Assembly (NCBI GenBank): GCA_021399445.1
Contig: JAJTUQ010000001.1
Span: forward strand, 2,170,001 to 2,234,000
From: Xylogone sp. PMI_703
Lineage: Eukaryota > Ascomycota > Leotiomycetes
Reading direction: 5' to 3'
DNA: 64,000 bases
The translations under genes were made by a program, and so were the position numbers. Below the pieces are notes generated by a model. That model was not told the DNA's origin and made no database searches. It saw only the letters and a list, made by a program, of their open reading frames with translations. How positions within the stretch are numbered: the first letter of the stretch is position 1; each line of letters opens with the position of its first letter. Below are positions 33,363 to 45,014 of the stretch, one piece after another.

Positions 33363-35384
33363 TCAATGGCTCTCTAACGCATGCAACTGCGAGGCATCGC
33401 TGAACAACGGCCGGATCTCGCCCTCCTGCAACTCCTTGACCACCTGCGACGACACCTCCTGCCAGCGCTGCATCGTGTCGGCCTCTACATCGAAGGGATA
33501 CAACCAGCGGTTCTAAAAGAATTACCGTCTTTGCGTTAGCGGCGGGGCACAATTCAATCATGACTAAGGCGGATCCCACATGGCGGCACCGAGCCGATGC
33601 TCACAGAGAGACATAATGGGATATGTACGTGAAAGGGTAATATGGAAGAAAAGAGGAGGCAGAGAGAAAGAGCAATAACATAGACTCACCTTGATCTTGA
33701 CTGTCTCGGGATCAATCTCAACACCTTCATCGAGATTCTTGAGGCAGTTGTGCCATCGGTCTCGCACGTCCTCGCCGTTCAGTTGCGACTGCCGCACCCG
33801 TGCAAACCGCATCTTCTCATACGTACGTGTCTGGACTCTCAAGTCAGTGAAAGGCCTATGCAAAAGCCCCGGGCTTCCAACAGGAAATCCCCGTTCCAAC
33901 AAGGTATCAAATCAAAGTAATATCGCGCAGTTACACAAAACTCCCCACGGCCCTCTGCCGTCACCGCAATGCCAAGCAAAACGATCAAAAGCAACTCACC
34001 GCAAGCGGAATGTTCTCCTTGCCCGCCAGCTTCAGACAAACTGCCAGCACCGCAGCGCTCTCGGTGGCCTGGCTGGCTCCTTGGGCGCTGGTGGGCAGAT
34101 GTGCGTGGCAGCTGTCGCCCAGGAGCGCTATCCGGTGACCTTTGCTCACCCAGGTGGGGATCGGGTCGCGGTAGCAGATCTTCCAGTCCAGACAGCTCTC
34201 CGTCACCTCCATCGCCGCCCTGATGCGGGGATCCAAGTCCACAATCAGCCTGCGCACCTCGTTCATGTCGCCCGGCTGGAACCAGGACTCCTTGATGTCC
34301 TCCGTGTCTTTGTGCGTCAGGATCCAGTTGAACTCGTCCCCGTCGCGCAGCGTGTTCTGCACCACGTGCATGTCCTCGCCGATCCAGATGTTTACGCATT
34401 CCTTCTCGGCGAACTCGCGACAGAGAGAGATCTCTTTCAGATGAGCTCCTTTGAAGTATGCTCGGAAGCACGCGTATCCAGAGGATTTGGGTTTGTCTTC
34501 GAAGCCAAGCACGAGCTCTCGAGCGATTGATTTGATCCCTAAGAGCGAAAAGAGACAACATTAACCAATTGCATTATCCAGAAAGATGAGACTGATTGCC
34601 AAGACAATCCAGAGAGCGAGCAGACATACCATCAGCAGCGATAATGATATCTGCCTTGTGTACTTCCCCGCTGGCTAGAGTCAGTGAAGCCTCGTTCTCG
34701 TTTTCGTCGTAAGAGACTACCTGTGAGCCAAATTAGTACAGTCCAACTATCACAATAAACAAAATTCCTCCTCCAAATCATACTTCTTTTCTCTCTCCAT
34801 CTTCGCAGCTGACAATCTCCAAGTACCACTCACAGACTCACATTATGTCCCATATGGATCGGAATCCCAAGCTCTCTCACTCGCTCCAGGAAAGCCTCAT
34901 GATAATCTCCCCGGTGTCCAATATATCCTGCCATGTCCATCAGCGGCTGTGTGACGAGAATCTTCCCGTCCTTCCATCTCCTAATCTGCATGTTCGGGCT
35001 CTTGTTTCCGATTGCGATTAACTGGTCGTGAAGCCCCCATCGCTGCAGTAGACGAAGCGCGTTTTCACCCAGGCCAAGGGAATCTCCCAGTCGCAGGAAC
35101 TGTCGTACTTTCTCGAAGATCTCGACTTCGAAGCCTTGGTAGTGCATGGCCATGGCGGCTGCACATCCACCAAGGCCAGCGCCGACTATTATTACTGCAG
35201 GTAGGCATAGGTTAGTACATATCAGAGTAAATGAAGAATACGAAGAGATAAGGTAAGAGAAGCTGTTGCTGAACATAGAAAGCCAAGCACGAGAGGGATT
35301 CTCCCGAGTATATCACAGCATCTTCTATCCACCGACCAGGACTCCACCACCAAACATACCTTTCAACGGCTTCGAATCCGACAT
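33363..35384 (-). CDS. FAD-dependent aromatic monooxygenase (salicylate-hydroxylase-like)
   Basis: Exons are 35384-35360, 35194-34842, 34720-34630, 34538-34000, 33830-33690 and 33512-33363, giving 432 residues. The first exon is tiny (MSDSKPLK). All three marks of class A flavin monooxygenases are visible: the GAGLGG dinucleotide motif at about residues 13-18, with FEK at the end of the fold; the DG motif in KADIIIAADG near 148-157; and the GD motif in ALLGDSCHAHLP near 295-306. The ordinary GDAAH is changed to GDSCH here. Such enzymes use NAD(P)H and oxygen to hydroxylate a phenolic ring, sometimes with loss of a carboxylate. Introns of 91-177 nt are long for this window. It sits between the regulator and the MFS transporter on the same strand, which fits a joint role in aromatic catabolism. 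The substrate is unknown. Confidence 0.9.
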
Positions 35385-36148
35385 GATTACAATTACTTCA
35401 CTCACAGCAGCGGCTCTTCAGGATAAAAACACGCGATAGTATAGTAAAGTTCTACTAAGTAAACAACACATATATAACGTACACAAACCCAAGCTCGGCT
35501 TTCACCCCATAAATCAACCCATCCCTCCAGCCCGACCCCGAACTTAACACACACACCAAGCCCTATGCAGTAAATCTGGGGAATAACCTTATTTCACCTC
35601 TTCATCGCGGAATCTCAGCGCGCCCAACACTGCAGAACCCACTGTGTACTCTCCGTATATGCCAATCCGGAAATTGCCCATGGCCGATCAGTCTGCAGTT
35701 CCATATGGCCCGCCCAGACCACCTCTCGGGAATTGGCACTGGGGTTGGCTTGCTATGTCTCGCAGAAAGTTGGACGGGTTCGGAGAGATTTTTTGGGTTT
35801 GTGATGCGGTAGTTTGATAGGGTTTATCCGGTATCCGGGAGGGGTGGTTTGAGTGGTGAGTAAGTGAGGGGAGATGATGCGGTGGGAGGTACATCCTCAG
35901 CCTTGTCGAGGTTGACGTGGGTGTGGTGTATCAGTCAGCCTTGTAGGTGGGGCTGGTAGATGTACTGCACTGTACTGTATTACTTCTCAACTCACGAGCA
36001 GTGTAGAGGATATCATCTGAATCTTTAATCATTGATATCTTCCATAGATTATTTCAAAAAACGAGTTTTCTAATATCCAGAAAAGCTCTACTAAAATTCC
36101 CTCATCCTACACCCAAAAAAAGATTTGTACAACACAAGAGTCTACCGC
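35385..36148. other. intergenic
   Basis: About 0.8 kb holding the promoter of the monooxygenase and the 3' region of the transporter. No gene or repeat is evident. Confidence 0.45.
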
Positions 36149-38080
36149 TCACAACTTTAAAGGCCCACTCCGCTCCCTCATCCACTGTCCCCTAAACTGC
36201 AACAAAATCAATATCACCGTCGCAACACCCACAATCGCAGCTTGGATCCCGAACGATACATCGTACCCGGACTTTGCGCCCCACTGCTCCTGGAAGTAAC
36301 CCACGGTGAAGCCTCCGATCGTACGGGCGAAGTTGAGCAGGCACGACACTTCTCCTGAGCCGGTCGGGTAGGCGTCCAGACAGTAGGCTGTGATTGCGAC
36401 GGAGGCGACCATTACGCCGAAGACGTACATTCCCCTGGGGTATGTCAGTGGGTGGACTGGTTATTCTAGAGGGCAATGTGGTTTAATAAAAATGATACGA
36501 GAAAGGGAAAAACTCACCACCCCATAACAATAGCCCCGTAATTCAGATGCTTATCCAGCGCCTGCCCCACGATAATCAAGCCCGGGATCATAAAGAACGA
36601 CCCGATGTAGTTCGTCACCAATCGAGCCTCGGGCTTGAAGATCCCGTTGTGCCGACGGATGTACCGGTCTGCGATGAAGTCGTTGAAGAAGTGCCCGAAG
36701 AGCTCTCCTAGCGTCACTGCGACGACGGGTGTAAAGTAGAGGCAGGCAAGGGCTTTGGTGCCGAATCCGTAGCCGCCGAGAGTAACGGGTGTTGCGAAGA
36801 GGATTGAGGAGGTGATGTTGATTCCGACGGCCCACATGAAGGAGAGCATGCTGGTGGGGATGTTAGTATTTGAGAGCTGTTTTTGGTGTGTGGAAAGGGG
36901 TAAGAGGTGGGAGAGACGAACTAGTAGACCATAGACAGGGGCATGATCTGCTTGACGAACACAGCGAAAAGCCTCCAGCACGAAGTCTTCACACTGAAGA
37001 AGTACCCATCGTGGTACTTCCACTGCCAAACACCAATCATCCTCAACATGCGATTCCCCCTCGGCGGATGCTGCTCGACGGGCAAATCCCTACGATACCA
37101 GCTCTCATCAGCGAACAGCACAATCAGCGCGATATCAAGACAACACGCCCCGAACACCATCCAGAACACCGGTCTCCACTGGCCCGTCCCGTTCAGGATG
37201 AAGTTCCCGAACAGCGGCCCGCAGTAGGGGGACAGCAGGAACATGCCGGCCCAGATCCCGATCTTGCGCGCGTGCTCGTGGAAGAAGAACATGTCTTTGA
37301 TGTAGGACAGGCCAATGGTCTGGCCGCAGGTGAGGGTGAGGCCCATCATGGCGCGCAGGAAGTAGAAGGTGTTGAAGGAGTGCGTGAGCGCGCAGCCGAG
37401 GGTGAAGAAGGTACCGGCCACGGTGGTCCAGAAGAGGACGGGGAGGCGGCCCCAGAAGTAGATGAAGGGGATCCAGAGGATGCCGCCGATGCCGCTGTTG
37501 AATATCAAATTAGTATACCTCCTTTTTCTTTCTTTTCTCTAGAGTTAAGTGGAGAATAATGAGACATAGACTCACAGCATCAGAACGTTGAGGTTGCCAG
37601 CGAAATTCACATGGTTGGGACTTAATCCCCATTCCTCCCCCTGAAGCACAATCAGGGGCACGCCAGCTCCGGAACCGAAATCTCCCAGGAAGGCAGAGAG
37701 GCCGACAATGAAGAGGATCATGTGCTTCTTTCCCCATGACCAGTTCAATGGGTCGTTTGGGTCGTCAGAGGGTTGGGGAATGAGGACGGTCTATTAGGGA
37801 GAACATTGTCAGATATATTAAAAACAAAGCCGTTTCGTTGATAGAGAGAGAGAGAAAGAGAGAGTCCAGGAGAGAAGAAACATACGTGACCATTCTTAGC
37901 AAGCTTCAGTGACCCGGCATCGCCTTTCTCTCCTCCAGCTAGTCCAACGTCGAGAACTAGAGCTTCATTCCCCTGATCAATGCGTATATGGTGAGGGACA
38001 TGAACGGCCGCATTGGGATCACCGGATGAGTTATCTGCGCTCTCGATATGCGCAGCGGTCGTGTCGACAGATTTATCCAT
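36149..38080 (-). CDS. MFS transporter, DHA1-like
   Basis: Exons are 38080-37886, 37790-37576, 37494-36922, 36850-36518 and 36434-36149, giving 533 residues. After a soluble N-terminus of about 75 residues comes the family mark DDPNDPLNWSWGKK, then twelve hydrophobic segments. The exon 3/4 junction uses a weak donor (GTTCGT) but a perfect TACTAAC branch site, and the phase is right. The large loop carries RRDLPVEQHPPRGNR. Fungal relatives move drugs, polyamines or small organic compounds, and the substrate cannot be read from sequence. Its place between an aromatic monooxygenase and a vanillyl-alcohol-oxidase-type gene suggests a phenolic compound. It is divergent from the oxidase at 39787 across 1.7 kb. 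Confidence 0.92.
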
Positions 38081-39786
38081 GATTGTTTTCCTTTTTGTCT
38101 TTCTAAGCCCAGCTTGAAGGAGCTTAGCTTAGCTCCTATATCAGGGATACAAGCAACCTATCCAATATAAAGAAGCAATTAAGAAGAGAGGAAAGAAGAA
38201 AGAAGGAGTATATTAAATTGAATAAAAAGAAGAGAAAAAGACAAGCTTCAAGAAGAGCCCTAAAAAACTATAATCTTATCCCTCTCTTATTTTTTCTCTT
38301 CTTCTCACCCTCCCCCTGGCCGATCTCCGTTCATCATATATATGTATGCAGGAACTCTAACCCCCGGACTCCTGCAATGGAGGGCGGGTTCGTTGCCGAT
38401 CGCGCAGTTCGCTGTTGAAAACAAGCACCAATACATCTTTAGCTGACGCAAATTCACAATGCAAATAATAGGCACAGCCGCCTGGAGGATTCACTCTTTC
38501 TTCGTTACTTCTTTTGCTATGGTATTCGGCAGTTGGGTCTGGATTTTGCGGTGCAAACGGGATGTTTCATGCTGTCAGCCCTTTCCCCTTTCCCCATGGG
38601 CAGGTGGGTTGGGGGCGGGTCCAGACCGCGGCAAAACTACGGAGAAAGGGGGTTGGCGTATTATGGGGAGTTACCACAGTACTTGTACTTCTCTTAGGTA
38701 CCTTAGGTACCTCTGGCCTGCCCTTCTCTCCTCTCGCTCTACCACATTCTCAGTTATGAAACTGCTTTGTTCGTCACTGCTTCGTCCCTGACCACGGGAA
38801 TAAGAGATAGCCACGGTAAACAGTACAGCAAGATACTTGTACGGCGCAATTAGCTTATGGGTTTAGCATCACCGAGAGAAGGAAGCTCACGCCTTTCGGG
38901 GCTTTTGGTGATGCGGGGTACCCCAGAAACGCAGTGGATCAAGTGCGGAATTAGGGAGCGCTTCGGGACCTCCCCAGCAGCAAGCCACAAGCTTGGTATT
39001 GCCTGTAATGCAACAATCCGCGACGCAAAAGAAGCTGGCCATGCTTGGCTGGTGCTCACTGGATAACTTGTCCAGCAGAGACAGAAGGGGCTTTCCCGAC
39101 TGCACAGCTCTGTTATCGAGCTCTACTCTAAGCGATGTCTTCATAGGCCCTAATATCTTTTCCGGAATAGCTAAGCAGATTGGCATTCTACATATGCTGG
39201 TCCTGTAGGGCTTTGCTTGTGAAAGTTCCGGGCATGACTACTCGGGAAAGCCCCTTGAGATTGCTAACCTGGAGCTCGAAGCTGTGCTCAGGAGCTATCC
39301 CAGAAGGCATAGCTCTGTTGACCGAAAGCTTCATTGCTATATCATAACATGTAGGTCAGATTCTCTTCTTGTTGAAGCAGCGTAAAAGTCGAGCTGGTAC
39401 ACCCATTGACCACTACCTGCTTTTGGCTATAAGAGCAATTTCCCTTTTCTCTTTTTCCTGGCTTCTGGCTGAAGCACATGTGGTGAGATTATAAGCCATC
39501 GCGCGAAGTGGCTCCGTCTTCATAGGTACGACGCTCACCTTCTCATTGGCCTAAGCAAAACGCACACGGCAGTTCTCCCGATCGAAGAGAGTGATTTCCA
39601 GAAGGAACAGCCGCAAAGGCCTCGGCGGAAGCGCACAAGCAGAGCAGACTTGCAGCTTACCCTACCTTAACCTTACCTCGACCTCACAACATACCGAGAG
39701 AAACCGAATTTCTTCCTTGGGTCAAGCTTCGGGAACGCTCCCGATAATACAGGTCAAGAGACAACAGTAACATCAGATTGACTACC
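38081..39786. other. divergent promoter region between transporter and oxidase
   Basis: About 1.7 kb. A/G-rich next to the transporter start, with a perfect 9-bp direct repeat TTAGGTACC at about 38696-38713. Chance frames only. It should hold the control sites for both divergent genes. Confidence 0.45.
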
Positions 39787-41964
39787 ATGCCGCCCAGCAA
39801 AGATTCCCCATCATCGTCAACTTCAGTGCCGACCCTCTTAGAAAAACACAGTGGTATACCTCCTCGTCTGCTAGAAACTGCCGAAACCACCAAGTCACGC
39901 ATCCTCGCTCTCAAGACTCTGCCTGATAGCGTACCACGGCAGAAGGGCCTCAAACTACCGCCAAATACCACGCTCGAACAATTCAATGCCGCGATCACGG
40001 AGCTTAGGAAGCAGCTGAGGGATGAGTCGGCTGTGGAGCTGAATGATAAGCCATTGGTTGATGGGTGGTATATGGAACATCCGTGAGTTTAACACTTTCA
40101 TTGATTCACCACCTACTGCATAAGCCCATTCCCCTCATGTCAACCCAATTGTATTTCTCATGCTTGTTATCATTGCATTCTCAAATCTCCAATCCCCATA
40201 TTCTTCACACCCGAATCATAATCCCTGCAGTTGGCTCACACTCCCCAGAAACACCCACGATGCATTCCATATTCTCTCTCAAGAGACCCTTGTCAGCAGC
40301 TGCACCGTCTACCCATCCTCAACCCCAGACGTCCAAACCGTAGTGCAATGGGCCAATAAGCACAAGATCCCCATCTGGCCTATCAGCATGGGTCGGAATC
40401 TGGGGTATGGAGGCGCAGCTCCAAGGGTTCCAGGCAGCGTGGTGGTAGATCTGGGTAAGAGGATGGATCGAATCCTGAGGATTGATGGAGAGAATGCCAG
40501 TTGCATGGTTGAGCCGGGAGTCAGTTATTATAAGCTTTATGAGGAGATTAAGAAGTTGGGTGAGTTGACTTTATCGTATATCTCATTTCTCTCAAGGCAA
40601 TGCTCATGGCATGAATATCTTCGTTTTCATATCTCTTGGATACAGCTTTCTAAGCTCGATTGGGGTAAACCAGCTAATTCTATATCAGGACTTCCTCTCT
40701 GGATCGATTGCCCTGATCTGGGTGGCGGCAGTGTGCTGGGAAATGCAATTGACAGAGGAGTAGGGTATGCCATTACAGACCTGAAGATCCGTACCTGTTC
40801 TATTCTCCTTGCTGACTATATTTCAGATACACACCCTATGGAGACCACTTTGCAAATCACTGCGGCATGGAAGTCGTCCTCCCTGATGGTTCTCTTCTCC
40901 GCACGGGAATGGGTGCTCTACCAGGGCGAGACGGTACCGATAATCCAACCTGGGAATCCTTCCAACACGCCTACGGACCAGCAATAGACGGCATCTTCAG
41001 CCAATCCAACTATGGCATCATAACAAAGATGGGCTTCTGGCTCATGCCCGAGACAGGCCACCAAAGCTACATGATCACATTTCCCCGAGAAGACGATTTC
41101 GAGAAGATCGTAGAAGTCATCCGTCCCCTTGCACAGAAGAGAATCCTAGGCAACGTCCCACAGCTACGACATGCAATCCAGGAGCTCGCCGTGACAGGCC
41201 GTCCCAAGACCGACTTCTATTCAGGATCCGGCCCCATGCCACGCTCCGCAATCCGCCAATCCGTGAAGAAACTCCCCGTGGGAGACATATCCTGGGTCTT
41301 CTACGGCACCCAATACGGCGACGAAACCTCCATCGCCTCCCAGCTTTCCCTCATAAAAGCCGCCTTCGCCGCCATCCCCGGCTCCAAGTTCCTCCTCCCA
41401 TCCGACCTCCCTCCCGACCACTACCTCCACTCCCGCGCCCAAGTCTGCAGCGGCGTGCCCGTCCTGAAGGAACTCGACTGGCTGAACTGGAAGCAAAACG
41501 CGGCTCACCTCTTCTTCTCCCCCATCGTCCCGACCCGCGCCACAGAAGCGCGCAGGATCCACGACATCATCGTCGCCAGCCACCTCAAGCACGGCTTCGA
41601 CGTCTTCCCCACGCTCTGCGTTGCCGGCCGCGAGATGCACTACATCGCGAACATCGTGTACGATCGCGCCAACGAGGACGAGAAGCGGAGAGCGCGTCTG
41701 TGCATGCGGGAGATGATCGATTTGGCGGCCAAGGAAGGCTTCGGGGAGTACAGGACGCATCTGCTGTTTGCGGACCAGGTGGCGGGGACGTATGGATGGG
41801 GAGGTGGCGCGCTGAGGAAGTTCAATGAGGCGATCAAGGATGCGTTGGATCCGAATGGGATTTTGGCACCGGGACGGAATGGGATTTGGCCCAGGGCATA
41901 TCGAGGTAAGGGATGGGAGTTGTATAAGGAGGGGGAGGGTGATGGTGTCAAGTCTAAGTTGTAG
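39787..41964 (+). CDS. vanillyl-alcohol oxidase-type flavoenzyme
   Basis: Exons are 39787-40082, 40249-40559, 40689-40764 and 40827-41964, giving 606 residues, against about 560 for the known enzyme. The PCMH FAD-binding loop PISMGRNLGYGGAAPR is near residues 143-158, CPDLGGGSVLGNA near 208-220, and TPYGDH near 229-234, where the family has its catalytic Asp. REMHYI places a His near residue 499, the position that carries covalent FAD. The enzyme oxidises para-hydroxybenzylic alcohols, ethers or amines such as vanillyl alcohol to aldehydes with oxygen, making peroxide. It has no signal peptide, as expected for this peroxisomal or cytosolic family. The ATG at 39787 is the first in frame. A zinc alcohol dehydrogenase lies just downstream on the other strand. 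Confidence 0.93.
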
Positions 41965-42867
41965 TCAGTCATGAGAATCTTATTGTTTTCCGTTTATTCC
42001 CCTTTTTTTCCCTGGTTATATGTAGAATAGATTATATTCAAAAAGGAAAGCAAAAAGGGAGACTTCAAAATGACAAAAGATTTTGTAACCATACAGCTTT
42101 ACATATACTTATTATTCTTGCGTATATATGTTAATTTTTGCTGTACGTCCTACCTCTCCCCTATCTATACGTTGAATAACAAGTAGGAGAGGCATTTACC
42201 TCCTCGCTTGCATTCCTTGGTTAAGGGGGGCAAGGGTACGCTAGGGAGGAGAAGCGAAATCATAGACGTGCAACAGAACTTTTTACTAGAGAAAACTCAA
42301 TCAAAGCTGCAGAGTGGGATTTGCCCGTAATTCATCTCTTAAGTCGACACAGACGTGCAACAAATCTTCGACCAGAGCAAGCTTGAGCCACTCATATTGC
42401 AATCCTCAACCATTACAGATATGCAACAAAACTTTTGGTCAGAGCAGTCTATCTACTCGTATTGGAATTCCAAACCACTACAGACATGCAACAAAAGTGT
42501 TGGTCATACTATGGTAAGCTGGGTGAACGATCACATGATATATAGAGTCGGTTTTATCCTGTGATGGAACACAGGCTCAGGTTAGCTGTTGAATATTTTG
42601 AGATTTTTTTTCATATTTTACATCATTACGATGGTGCTGTGCTATGTAATCTGGTCTCCTAGTTGGAAAAAAGGGGGAGATTATGAAAAAAGCTCCCATA
42701 CAAAAAAGGGGAAAGCGCTTGCCTCTACAACCCCAATAAGACATCTACCCAACAACCAACAACCAACCAACTGTAAAGAGTCTGGCATAAATCCACTTTA
42801 TCTCGATTCCTTCAAATCAGACCAGAATCTACCCAGGCTAAAAGAAAAAATGAGTACTGCTCAACCC
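41965..42867. other. convergent 3' region with tandem repeat
   Basis: About 0.9 kb between two convergent genes. It holds the tandem TGCAACAAAA-motif repeat (42264-42507) and A-rich stretches. No gene is seen. Confidence 0.5.
42264..42507. repeat. tandem ~65-nt repeat with TGCAACAAAA motif
   Basis: Copies of AGACGTGCAACA-type sequence start at about 42264, 42350, 42416 and 42481, the last three at 65-66 nt spacing. The full units at 42350 and 42416 align along their length (CAGAYRTGCAACAAA, then GACCAGAGCA or GGTCAGAGCA, then ATTGCAATCC or ATTGGAATTCC). The same motif is scattered at 7459-8550. Confidence 0.6.
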
Positions 42868-44380
42868 CTACCAAACTAACACAGCTTTCACAACACTCCC
42901 ATCAAGCACCGCCTTTTCTGCCTGCTCGATATCCTTGGCCGGGTACTCCTTCTGCAGCTCCGTGAATGGGAAATCCCCTCTCTTCCACGCGGCGATCATC
43001 TCAGGCATGAACTCGGGCGGGTAGCAGCTGCCCATCGCGGAACTGGTGTAGTTGATGCCGCTATTGACGTATGTCCAGACTCGGATTCCAACTTTGGCAT
43101 TGATCTGTAGAAGGTTGGTTAGGTCATCTTGTGAACTGATTTATAAAGAAAGGAGAATAGACGGTGAGGAAGTCAGAAGACGTACATCGCCAACGCCAAC
43201 ACTAACGACGGTCCCTCTCTTCGTGCACCCCTGAATCAGCGCCTCCACAATATCCGTACGTCCCGTGCAATCTATCGCTCCGTCCACACCCTCGCCGTCT
43301 GTAAGATCTCTTAGTGCTTTTGCCAAATCCGTAGTCTCCCTGCTGTTGACTACGTCTGTGGCGCCGTACTTCTTAGCTAATTCCAGGCGTCCGGGTACGA
43401 TATCCACGGCAATGACTTTGGAGGGCTTGATTGGGTTGGTTGGGATTTTCAGGGCCATAATTGCTGCGAGTCCGACTGCACCGGCGCCGACGACTACGAC
43501 CGTGGAGCCGTTGTTTGGACGCACAACGTTGAGCATCGCTGGAGGGAATTGGGTTAGCATAGATTACCTGCACGTCGGTATATATATGAGAGATTAGCCA
43601 GAGGGGTAGCTTACCTCCAGCACCGGTCATAAATCCACATCCTAACGGCGCAAGTTGTTGTAATGGCACATCCTTATCGACCTTGACAAGGCAATTCGCC
43701 ATGACGATAGCATGTTTCGCCATACTGCTCTGCCCAAAGAAATGCGATCTTAGTTCCGCCCCTTTTTCCTCTACTCCGCCGTTCTGGGTTGGAGGAAGCG
43801 AATACGCCCGCCTATAGACGGCGAAGTTGTCTATCTCCCAAGTCTTGCAGTAGGAGGTCCTGTGCTCGAGACATTTCTTGCATTTGCCGCAATGGGTGTA
43901 TGTGATGAGGACGTGATCGCCCGGAGCGACGTTCGTAACGGCGGAGCCGATTTTCACGACTTTGCCAGCGCCTGAGAGGATTAGGTGGTTGTTGAGGAAT
44001 TGAGACGCAGAAGTTGAAGAAAAGGGGGAGGTTTAGCCACTTTTGAGGAGAGGAACACCCAATTTTCAGAGATCCAACGGCTCTCGCACAGCTCAAAAAG
44101 ACGAGAAACTCAAAAATAAATCAAAACAATAGAAGAAATATACTGGCCTGCCAAAAGGGGCATCCAATGAAGAAAAGAACTCACCTTCATGCCCCAACAC
44201 ACCAGGAAACATCCCCTCAATGTTATCCACGTGCCGAAAATTGATATCTGTATGACACACCCCCGTAGCGCTCATCTCAACCAGCACCTCATTGTCCTGC
44301 ATATCATCATCTCGGACCACGACGTCCTGCAGGGTGAACGGCGCTCCTACGGTGGAGACGACGATGGCTTGGGTGAGCAT
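42868..44380 (-). CDS. zinc-dependent alcohol dehydrogenase (aryl-alcohol type)
   Basis: Exons are 44380-44185, 43971-43615, 43538-43186 and 43104-42868, giving 380 residues, the usual length for the medium-chain family. Catalytic zinc ligands are visible as GVCHTD (Cys42) and GHE (His64-Glu65), with a third Cys in PLGCGFMTGAG. The structural zinc site is the four-Cys cluster in CGKCKKCLEHRTSYC. The NAD-binding motif is VVVGAGAVGLAA, followed by an acidic residue (AVDI) that favours NAD over NADP. It interconverts alcohols and aldehydes. Next to a vanillyl-alcohol-oxidase-type gene it could handle the same aromatic alcohol or aldehyde, which is inference. The first intron is long (213 nt). 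Confidence 0.92.
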
Positions 44381-44732
44381 CTTTGTCGTTATGGTCTATT
44401 TCTTCTTGCTTGTTGTATTCGCAAGGAATTATAAGGATGCTAGAAAAGTATTAGGGATTGTCGAGAGGAGCTTAATTGAGAACTAATTGGATCACAATTA
44501 GCAACAACGTACGTTTCTAGCTCCTCTCTGATGAGCCAAAACGACAGAGTTCTTCCACCTCTCTACTTTGGCGTCTAAAATCACTGGAAACCACAGAAAG
44601 AGAAAGGAAAAATGACATACCTCTCCTTCCGAAACCCAAAGCCAAGAATATCTTTAACCTTCCCTCTCAAACCCTCAATTCAATCTCAATCCAATCCGGT
44701 CCCAATATATCTATCCACCAAACCGAACAACA
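44381..44732. other. upstream region of the alcohol dehydrogenase
   Basis: About 350 bp forming the dehydrogenase promoter, and possibly that of a tentative divergent frame at 44733. No specific site recognised. Confidence 0.4.
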
Positions 44733-45014
44733 ATGGATAATGACAACAAAAGCAGTCACTCCTTAATTCCTCAAAAGAACTTCAGGAACTCTATAAGCCC
44801 AAACGACTTGCTCGCAAAAACCATCCCCCCCAAGAAAACCGGCCCATCCCCCAGATCATATAGCCCCGCGCCCCATCCCCGGAGAGCTAAAAAAGGCCCT
44901 CCAGACCCTTTCCTAACCCCATATCGCCTGCCCCGCTCCGCAGCAGCGTCCGTCCCGCAGCTCACCACCTTCGACCCCGAGAAAAGAAGGAACCAAGTAC
45001 TAGCACCACAGTAG
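44733..45014 (+). CDS. tentative small basic, Pro-rich protein
   Basis: An open frame of 93 codons from an ATG in good context (CAACAATGGA). The product is rich in Pro, Ser, Lys and Arg (for example PSPRSYSPAPHPRRAKKGPP), with no membrane segment or signal. A minus-strand frame of 195 codons overlaps it (45358-44771), so one of the two is certainly chance. I prefer this one for its start context and position divergent from the dehydrogenase, but it may not be a gene. Confidence 0.28.
   Translation: MDNDNKSSHSLIPQKNFRNSISPNDLLAKTIPPKKTGPSPRSYSPAPHPRRAKKGPPDPFLTPYRLPRSAAASVPQLTTFDPEKRRNQVLAPQ

Noticed and set aside
33691..34530. 279-codon plus-strand frame
   Set aside because: Lies antisense to exons of the FAD monooxygenase, whose motifs are unmistakable; a GC-rich shadow.
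41221..41760. 179-codon minus-strand frame
   Set aside because: Antisense to the conserved last exon of the vanillyl-alcohol-oxidase-type gene.
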